11,997 nucleotides of DNA from Veillonella sp. (lineage in GTDB: Bacteria; Bacillota_C; Negativicutes; Veillonellales; Veillonellaceae): positions 1 to 11,997 of the forward strand of contig JAGZGB010000054.1 in assembly GCA_018367495.1 (NCBI GenBank), written 5' to 3'. Positions within the stretch are counted from its first letter, which is position 1. Each line of letters begins with the position of its first letter. The translations under genes were made by a program, and so were the position numbers. Shown piece after piece: positions 7,072 through 11,997 of this stretch. A model generated the notes under the pieces. The model was not told the origin of the DNA. It saw only the letters and a list, made by a program, of their open reading frames with translations, and searched no databases.

Positions 7072-8418
7072 ATGAAGTCTTATGAAAAAGGGATTAGCTT
7101 GTCTATTTGGAGCTTGAGCTGGCCTATATTTATTGAAGTATTCCTGCAGTTGTTAGTGGGGAATATTGACCAATTGATGATGAGCCATTACTCACCTGAA
7201 GCTGTGGCGGCGGTAGCTAATGCAAATCAAATTTTGAATATCTTTATTATGCTCATCATTGTAATGAGCACAGCTACGACGATTTTGATCGCTCAATATT
7301 TAGGGGCCCGGAATCAGTCGAAACTATCAGAGGTGTGTACGGTTAGCTTGGTACTGAATTTTTTCTTCTCATCTATAGCGGCCGTATTCTTTATCACCTG
7401 TCATAAATGGATCTTTACGTGGCTTGGTATTCCGCCAGAAACGATGAGTGATACATCTGTATACACAACCATCGTGGCAGCAGGATTACCCATCCAGGCC
7501 ATGTACTATGCATTGGTAGCTGTATTTAGGGGGCATTCATTAACACGTATTACCATGTATATTGCATTGGTTATGAATGTTATCCATATTGTAACTAACT
7601 ATATATTGATATTTGGCCATGGTCCAATACCAAGCCTAGGTGTATTAGGGGTATCAGTTTCCACCTGGTTATCTAAGGTGGTTGGACTCGTAATTATCGG
7701 CTATGCATTTAAGAAGTTGCTTACTTTAGAGGTGAGCTTTACATTCTTAAAACCATTTCCGTGGCATACGATTAAGTCTCTACTGAATATCAGTGTTCCC
7801 TCTGGTGGTGAAACCTTGAGCTATCAGTTATCTCAGACAACGATTATGAAAATGGTCAATATTTTGGGGTTAGCTGTTATTAATACAAAGGTGTATGTAT
7901 CTGTTATAGCCATGCTTTGCTATGTATATACTATAGCACTAGCAAATGCGTCTCAAGTTATTGTGGGTTACCTAATGGGGGCTAAACGGCAGGCTGAGGT
8001 GACAAATCGTGTATGGCATTCTATGTTTTTAGCCATTGCTATTAGTGTAGGCCTGGCTACGTTCTTTTATAGTACCAGTGATATTGTACTATCCGTATTT
8101 ACTACGGATCCAGAAATTCTATTGTTAGCACATAGTGTTTTGCTGGTTGAGATTTTCCTTGAGTTAGGGCGTGCCGTTAACATTGTTATGGTTGGCTGCT
8201 TACAAGCAGCAGGGGATATTAGGACACCGATGCTCGTAGGCATTTTTGGCATGTGGCTATGCGCCGTACCATTGTCCTATCTATTTGGTATTTACTGGGA
8301 ATGGGGGCTCGTAGGCATTTGGATTGCCATGGCTGCTGATGAAATTTTACGCGGATTATTATTTGTATATCGCTGGTATAGTGGTAAATGGAAAAATAGA
8401 CATCTCATTGAGGTGTAG
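7072..8418 (+). CDS. MATE family efflux transporter (Na+ or H+ coupled antiporter)
   Basis: This is a multidrug and toxic-compound extrusion (MATE) family membrane protein, expected to export cationic or aromatic compounds in exchange for Na+ or H+. From the ATG at 7072 it has 448 residues, the standard size for a 12-helix MATE protein, and the sequence is hydrophobic throughout. The first-helix pattern ISLSIWSLSWPIFIEVFLQ, then GNIDQLMMSHYSPEAVAAVANANQI (D33 in the usual conserved position), and QYLGARNQSKLSEV are typical. The second half repeats the fold, with IALANASQVIVGYLMGAKR and the late block GCLQAAGDIRTPM. The start is set by AAGGGG at 7061-7066, 5 bases upstream. It appears monocistronic. 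The substrate cannot be told from sequence, and the exact subfamily (NorM-like or DinF-like) is uncertain. Confidence 0.9.
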   Translation: MKSYEKGISLSIWSLSWPIFIEVFLQLLVGNIDQLMMSHYSPEAVAAVANANQILNIFIMLIIVMSTATTILIAQYLGARNQSKLSEVCTVSLVLNFFFSSIAAVFFITCHKWIFTWLGIPPETMSDTSVYTTIVAAGLPIQAMYYALVAVFRGHSLTRITMYIALVMNVIHIVTNYILIFGHGPIPSLGVLGVSVSTWLSKVVGLVIIGYAFKKLLTLEVSFTFLKPFPWHTIKSLLNISVPSGGETLSYQLSQTTIMKMVNILGLAVINTKVYVSVIAMLCYVYTIALANASQVIVGYLMGAKRQAEVTNRVWHSMFLAIAISVGLATFFYSTSDIVLSVFTTDPEILLLAHSVLLVEIFLELGRAVNIVMVGCLQAAGDIRTPMLVGIFGMWLCAVPLSYLFGIYWEWGLVGIWIAMAADEILRGLLFVYRWYSGKWKNRHLIEV

Positions 8419-8465
8419 TTTTATATTTTTCTGATTGCCGTTAATTATTTAGTAGTTTGTAAATG

Positions 8466-8501
8466 TAGTTAGCCTTACATTGAAGCGTGTAAGGCTAACT
8501 A
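8466..8501 (+). terminator. 14-bp hairpin between the MATE gene and tyrA (terminator or attenuator)
   Basis: TAGTTAGCCTTACA (8466-8479) pairs perfectly with TGTAAGGCTAACTA (8488-8501) around an 8-base loop. Only TTTG follows, so the T run is weak. It ends 19 bases before the tyrA ATG. It may terminate the MATE transcript; if a weak promoter upstream (TTGCCG 8435-8440, TGTAAA 8458-8463) is used, it would lie at the very start of the tyrA leader instead. Confidence 0.65.
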
Positions 8502-8520
8502 TTTGTGAAAGCAGGTTTAT

Positions 8521-9408
8521 ATGAGTAAGACAGTAGGTATTATTGGCTTAGGACTATTAGGTGGTTCGTTGGCAAAGGCTTTAAAGGCTTATACTGATTA
8601 TGAGGTAGTGGGCTATGCGCGTCGTCAAGAGGTTTGTGATGCGGCTATTCAAGATGGTGTTGTGAATGCTGCTTGGACTGAGGTAGAACCATTGATTGAT
8701 AATTCTGATATTGTCGTATTTTCTTTGCCACCGGATACAAATGCAAGACTATTTACAGAAACGGCACATCTCTTTAGACCAGGACAAGTTGTGACCGATG
8801 TGTCTAGTGCAAAGGAAAACTTTGTACGAGCTGTATATAGTTCTATTCCAAAAGGGACTATTTTTGTATCTATTCATCCTATGGCGGGCTCTGAAAAAGG
8901 TGGCTATGAAGTGTCTCATAAAAACCTATTTAAAGGTATGGGTTGGATTGTACTAGAGGATAAGGCCTCTGATGTATATAGTGAGGAAGTAGCTCAAGAG
9001 CTAGCTGAAATGGGGCGTGCTGTAGGATCACGTATTGAGTTCGTCGATATCTATGCTCACGATGCATATTTAGCCATGGTTAGCCATATGCCACATTTAT
9101 TGGCATCCATTTTAACTCAAGTTTCTGGTGGTGATGAACTAGGCGAGTTGCGTATGAAATTATCCGCAGGGGGCTTTAGAGACTGTACGCGTGTAGCCGG
9201 CGGTTTGCCATCTATGTGGCGCGAAATCATCTACGGAAATAGAGATAATGTAATCGAAGGGCTTTCACAGATCGAATCTGAAATTCAACACGTAAAAGAG
9301 ATACTTTCACAAGAAGACGAAGGTCAAGCTTTAGAATCCTATCTTGAACGAGGGCGAGAAATCCGCGGTAAATTACCATATTTAACAGGACAAATAAAGA
9401 ATAGCTAA
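8521..9408 (+). CDS. tyrA: Prephenate dehydrogenase
   Basis: TyrA oxidatively decarboxylates prephenate to 4-hydroxyphenylpyruvate with NAD(P)+, the committed step to tyrosine, in the cytoplasm. The product has 295 residues. The N-terminal Rossmann fold shows GLGLLGGS (9-16), then the family blocks DVSSAKE (93-99), HPMAGSEKGG (119-128), VSHMPHLLAS (187-196) and GGFRDCTRVAGGLPSMWREI (217-236). The C-terminal ACT regulatory domain of the longer Bacillus-type enzyme (about 370 residues) is absent, so feedback control by tyrosine through that domain is not expected. The start has a modest AGG at 8513-8515. Arogenate as substrate cannot be excluded, since the dehydrogenases share these motifs. Other aromatic-pathway genes are not adjacent in this window. 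A strong hairpin lies just upstream, and no clear terminator is visible downstream. Confidence 0.92.
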   Translation: MSKTVGIIGLGLLGGSLAKALKAYTDYEVVGYARRQEVCDAAIQDGVVNAAWTEVEPLIDNSDIVVFSLPPDTNARLFTETAHLFRPGQVVTDVSSAKENFVRAVYSSIPKGTIFVSIHPMAGSEKGGYEVSHKNLFKGMGWIVLEDKASDVYSEEVAQELAEMGRAVGSRIEFVDIYAHDAYLAMVSHMPHLLASILTQVSGGDELGELRMKLSAGGFRDCTRVAGGLPSMWREIIYGNRDNVIEGLSQIESEIQHVKEILSQEDEGQALESYLERGREIRGKLPYLTGQIKNS

Positions 9409-9580
9409 TGGTAAATAACGATTAGGCATTGTGTTATTAACAAATCAGAATTAATGCAGTATGATAGTATATAGATACAATTGTGTAGCTAAAGTTACAT
9501 TATTGAAATAGTAAGATGTGTATACTAAAACTAGTAAAGAAGATACATACAATATATATTATTTAGTTAAGGGAGAAATA
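9409..9580 (+). promoter_or_regulatory. Leader region of the cobT-like pair, with a 16-base near-palindrome
   Basis: No gene and no obvious terminator for tyrA; the best candidate is a 6-bp AATAAC/GTTATT pairing at 9414-9438. TGTAGCTAAAGTTACA (9484-9499) is a near-palindrome with one mismatched pair and looks like a repressor operator or a short hairpin. Possible -10 boxes are TACAAT (9476-9481) and TATACT (9521-9526), neither with a well-placed -35. I do not see cobalamin riboswitch hallmarks such as a B12-box, and the space is too small for one. Confidence 0.4.
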
Positions 9581-10618
9581 ATGAGTTTGTTAGAAGAAAC
9601 CTGTGGCACTATTATAGGTCGCAGTCATGAGATTGAACAACATATAATTGATAGTTGGAATGTAGGATCACCTATAGAGCAATATGGTCGACTTGTAAAT
9701 GTGGTAGCTCAATATGGGGCAGCTACGAATCAAGACTCTGTTACCATTCCTAAGCCATGTATGATTATCGCATCTGCAGACCATGGTGTGGCAGATATGG
9801 GGGTAAGTGCGTACCCAAAGGAAACAACTATTGGAATGACGCAAAACTATCTCATTCCTAAAGGGGCTGGTGCTAACTCCTTAGCTAATTATTGTGGCGC
9901 TCAAATGGAAGTTATTGACATGGGCGTTGATGCGGATATGAGTTGGGTTCCAGGATTGCGTAGTCATAAGCTTGGAATGGGTACAAAAAACTTTGCAGAA
10001 GAACCGGCTATGACGCGTGAGCAAGCTATAGAAGGTATTGAAACAGGTATCCGTCTTGTAAAAGAGAAAATCGATGAAGGCTTTAATGTCTTTTTAGTAG
10101 GAGAAATGGGAATTTCCAATACTACAGCTAGTGCTCTTATGACGGCTAAATTTGCAGGACTCACTGCGGAGGAGGCGACAGGTCGCGGTACTAATATTTC
10201 TGATGAACGTCTTAAATTAAAGCAACGCATTGTACATGATGTATTAGAAAAATATAAAGATATTCCGAAGGACGATGCTATCGGAATCCTTGCGGCTGTA
10301 GGGGGCTTTGAATTTACCTGTATCGTAGGTGTTATTTTAGGCGCTGCAGCTAATAAGGCACTTGTTATTATTGATGGTTTTAATACATCCGCTTGTGCAT
10401 TGGTGGCCAAAACATTGGTGCCACAGGCGATGGATTATGTGATGGCGTCTCATTTATCTGCTGAAAAAGCGGCTAAATCGTCATTAGAAAATTTAGGGCT
10501 TGAAGCTTATGTTGATTTAGGTTTATGTCTTGGTGAGGCCTCTGGCGGCTCCATTCAAATGGGGATGCTTGACCTTGCTGTTCATATGTATTTGGCTGTT
10601 ACAGGAGGTAAGGCATGA
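9581..10618 (+). CDS. arsA: CobT-family nicotinate-nucleotide:base phosphoribosyltransferase, ArsA-like
   Basis: CobT-family enzymes move the phosphoribosyl group of nicotinate mononucleotide onto a base, making the alpha-ribotide used as the lower ligand of cobamides. Generic databases would call this cobT. From the ATG at 9581 it has 345 residues (Salmonella CobT is about 356). Conserved features are ASADHGVADMGVSAYP (64-79), GEMGISNTTASAL (174-186), the phosphate-binding GRGT (201-204), AAVGGFE (238-244) and the likely catalytic glutamate E319 in LGEASGG, which corresponds to Glu317 of Salmonella CobT. AAGGGAG (9569-9575) is 5 bases before this ATG, which rules out the earlier in-frame GTG near 9518. 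The gene overlaps the next one by four bases. That tandem arrangement, with a second CobT homologue, matches ArsAB of Sporomusa ovata, which activates phenol and p-cresol; ArsA here is unrelated to arsenic pumps. The family is secure and the ArsA identity is inferred. Confidence 0.85.
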   Translation: MSLLEETCGTIIGRSHEIEQHIIDSWNVGSPIEQYGRLVNVVAQYGAATNQDSVTIPKPCMIIASADHGVADMGVSAYPKETTIGMTQNYLIPKGAGANSLANYCGAQMEVIDMGVDADMSWVPGLRSHKLGMGTKNFAEEPAMTREQAIEGIETGIRLVKEKIDEGFNVFLVGEMGISNTTASALMTAKFAGLTAEEATGRGTNISDERLKLKQRIVHDVLEKYKDIPKDDAIGILAAVGGFEFTCIVGVILGAAANKALVIIDGFNTSACALVAKTLVPQAMDYVMASHLSAEKAAKSSLENLGLEAYVDLGLCLGEASGGSIQMGMLDLAVHMYLAVTGGKA

Positions 10619-11718
10619 GAACTTTTACAATCGAACCATTACATGCGCCATCCATGGAAGCATGCCGATTACGTATTGATAATTTAACAAAACCTATTTA
10701 CAGTCTTGCTACGTTAGAGTTAATAGCAGAACGTTTTGCAGGTATTCTGGCAGATCCTAAACCTAATCACTTGCGTCATGGTGTGCTCATTGTGGCATCG
10801 GATCATTTGGTAGATGGGCCTCAAAATAGTCAACATGGTTGTGAAAGTTATGAGGTTATCAAGCGTTTTAGTGTAGGTAGAACGGCTACGCAAGGTGCGG
10901 CATCTAAGTTACATGCAGCTGTGCACGTTGTAAATGTAGGCCTTGAACGAGACACAACGGATTTAACAAATATTGACCAAAAGGTTATTCGTAGGGGTTC
11001 CCACTTTTTCGGTGTAGAACCAGTTATTTCTTATGATGAATTAGAAGAAGCTCTTGAATTAGGTTTTAATTATGCTGATAAACTACATGATGATGGATTA
11101 CAAGTCGTTGCTATTGGTAATATCGGTGAACGGGCATTTCTTGATTCTCTCGTAACGACTGCAACTATAACAGGTTGTGAATTTAGCGATATTCTTGTTC
11201 ATACTGAATGTGGCCCTACTATTGAACAGCGAGCGGCTCATATTCATTCTTTTGTAGATCGTTTTAATATCGCTGTTGATGATTGGTCTGCTTTGAGTGA
11301 AAGCGAGCGCCGTGATGCGGTATTGCATTTACTTCATATTGCAGGAGGTTTAGATATTGCATTCTTAACAGGCTTTATCTTAGGTGCTGCTAGTCATCGT
11401 ATGGCTATTGTTTTTGATAATGCCGTAACAGGTGCTGCTATATTGGCTGCTGTTACCATTGAGCCATTAGTAAAAGACTATGTATTCCCATCGGCTGCCT
11501 ATGAGGAACCAATTCATAAGGAACAATGTCGATTCCTTGGAATAAAACCATGTTTACACTATAATTTACAAATTAATGAAGCATTGGGTTCCACAATGGG
11601 TCTATCTATTATCGATGCATCCATGCATATGTTAAATGATATGAAAACCTTCGTGGAAGCTGAGGTAAAAGCGGCTGAAGATGGTGCCGGTAAAGGTAGA
11701 CAAAAGAATAAAGAGTAA
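10615..11718 (+). CDS. arsB: Divergent CobT-family paralogue, ArsB-like partner subunit
   Basis: This 367-residue protein is a divergent paralogue of its upstream neighbour and probably its heterodimer partner in base activation for cobamide synthesis. Shared landmarks are IVASDHLVDG (59-68, matching ADHGV), AIGNIGERAF (167-176), HIAGGLDIAFLTGFILGAAS (241-260) and INEALGSTMG (320-329), which keeps a glutamate (E322) at the catalytic position. It lacks the GRGT phosphate-binding motif: the matching place reads HTECGPT (196-202). The substrate-side motif GVSAYP is also replaced (HGCESYE). The C-terminus adds a charged, lysine-rich tail. The start overlaps the previous stop (ATGA) with AGGAGG 6 bases upstream, so the two are translated together. 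In Sporomusa ovata ArsA and ArsB are both needed for phenolic cobamide ribotides. Alternatives are a regulatory or substrate-shifted CobT. The family is sure; the ArsB role is inferred. Confidence 0.78.
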   Translation: MRTFTIEPLHAPSMEACRLRIDNLTKPIYSLATLELIAERFAGILADPKPNHLRHGVLIVASDHLVDGPQNSQHGCESYEVIKRFSVGRTATQGAASKLHAAVHVVNVGLERDTTDLTNIDQKVIRRGSHFFGVEPVISYDELEEALELGFNYADKLHDDGLQVVAIGNIGERAFLDSLVTTATITGCEFSDILVHTECGPTIEQRAAHIHSFVDRFNIAVDDWSALSESERRDAVLHLLHIAGGLDIAFLTGFILGAASHRMAIVFDNAVTGAAILAAVTIEPLVKDYVFPSAAYEEPIHKEQCRFLGIKPCLHYNLQINEALGSTMGLSIIDASMHMLNDMKTFVEAEVKAAEDGAGKGRQKNKE

Positions 11719-11725
11719 TCTATAT

Positions 11726-11754
11726 AAACGAGGGGTTATTAAATCCCTCGTTTT
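11726..11754 (+). terminator. Terminator after the cobT-like pair
   Basis: AAACGAGGG (11726-11734) pairs with CCCTCGTTT (11745-11753) around a 10-base loop, followed by T and then ATATAT. Pairing can be extended by TATAT on the left with ATATA on the right across one extra T. It begins 8 bases after the arsB stop. Confidence 0.88.
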
Positions 11755-11808
11755 ATATATTTTATGTTCGATTATGGAAAATTAACTGAGAATTTCATGG
11801 AAAAACCA

Positions 11809-11837
11809 TTGACACTATATGTGTAAATTGATATTAT
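11809..11837 (+). promoter_or_regulatory. Upstream promoter (P1) of tRNA-Gly
   Basis: A consensus -35 TTGACA (11809-11814) and a -10 TATTAT (11832-11837) are separated by exactly 17 bases. The predicted start is near 11844, about 73 bases before the tRNA. Confidence 0.8.
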
Positions 11838-11869
11838 TATAGGGCAGTCAGGACAGACTTAAATTCTTC

Positions 11870-11899
11870 TTGACGACAGATTGATGATTATGTTATATT
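11870..11899 (+). promoter_or_regulatory. Proximal promoter (P2) of tRNA-Gly
   Basis: TTGACG (11870-11875) and TATATT (11894-11899) are separated by 18 bases (17 if the -10 is read as TTATAT). The predicted start is near 11906, roughly 11 bases before the mature tRNA, a common layout for stable RNA genes. Confidence 0.65.
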
Positions 11900-11916
11900 A
11901 ATTATCGGTTCTGTAT

Positions 11917-11991
11917 GCGGGAATAGCTCAGCGGTAGAGCACCGCCTTGCCAAGGCGGGGGTCGCGAGTTCGAATCTCGTTTCCCGCTCCA
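11917..11991 (+). tRNA. tRNA-Gly (anticodon GCC)
   Basis: A complete 75-base cloverleaf is present. The acceptor stem pairs GCGGGAA (11917-11923) with TTCCCGC (11981-11987). The D arm contains AGCTCAGCGGTAGAGC. The anticodon stem CCGCC/GGCGG (11942-11946 and 11954-11958) closes the loop TTGCCAA with anticodon GCC at 11949-11951, reading GGC and GGU. The T arm holds GTTCGAATC. A discriminator T is followed by a genome-encoded CCA (11989-11991). There is no variable-arm extension or intron. The window ends six bases later, so whether it heads a tRNA cluster is unknown. Confidence 0.98.
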
Positions 11992-11997
11992 TACATT

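Noticed and set aside
9409..9580. Possible cobalamin riboswitch upstream of the cobT-like pair
   Set aside because: Only 172 bases are available, no B12-box-like conserved core is seen, and no terminator or sequestering hairpin precedes the start.
9518..9580. 21-residue N-terminal extension of the arsA-like protein
   Set aside because: The upstream start has no ribosome site and the extension does not resemble CobT N-termini; ATG 9581 has AAGGGAG 5 bases upstream.
9964..10410. Reverse-strand open frame of 148 codons inside the arsA-like gene
   Set aside because: It is antisense to a conserved CobT-family coding region and its composition reflects the complement of that gene; no promoter or ribosome site.
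9581..11718. Arsenic-resistance genes (arsA/arsB as pump ATPase and antiporter)
   Set aside because: The names coincide only; these proteins are soluble CobT-family enzymes with no Walker motifs or membrane helices.

Overview
The window looks like chromosome from an anaerobic, low-GC bacterium of the Negativicutes, most likely Veillonella. This is inferred from gene content and protein sequence: AT-rich intergenic DNA, Firmicutes-type Shine-Dalgarno sites, the gene order rplQ-ecfA1-ecfA2-ecfT-truA, a ferredoxin-linked two-subunit 2-oxoacid oxidoreductase, and a tandem CobT-family pair resembling ArsAB, known from Sporomusa and Veillonella. All genes are on the + strand. I see no insertion sequence, phage gene, CRISPR array or origin.

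Layout. 1-242: 3' end of rplQ (ribosomal protein L17) and its terminator. 476-3858: a tightly overlapping operon, ecfA1-ecfA2-ecfT-truA, encoding the shared energising module of an ECF vitamin/metal importer plus tRNA pseudouridine synthase A; it ends at a perfect 13-bp hairpin. 4005-6825: korA-korB with its own well-formed promoter and a strong terminator, for 2-oxoacid:ferredoxin oxidoreduction. 7072-8418: a MATE-family multidrug/cation antiporter. 8521-9408: tyrA (prephenate dehydrogenase), preceded by a 14-bp hairpin. 9581-11718: two overlapping CobT-family genes, best read as ArsA/ArsB, which attach the lower-ligand base during cobamide (B12-type cofactor) synthesis. 11917-11991: tRNA-Gly(GCC) behind two tandem candidate promoters.

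How the genes relate. The ECF module carries no substrate-binding S subunit here, so it presumably serves S subunits encoded elsewhere. KorAB exchanges electrons with ferredoxin in 2-oxoacid metabolism. The ArsAB-like pair implies that the cell completes or remodels cobamides, possibly with phenolic bases. These units look independently transcribed, separated by hairpins, except that no clear terminator is visible between tyrA and the cobT pair.

The most interesting items are the divergent second CobT paralogue, three inverted repeats that straddle the stop codons of rplQ, truA and korB, and an inverted repeat that covers both promoter elements of korAB. No wholly new system is evident.
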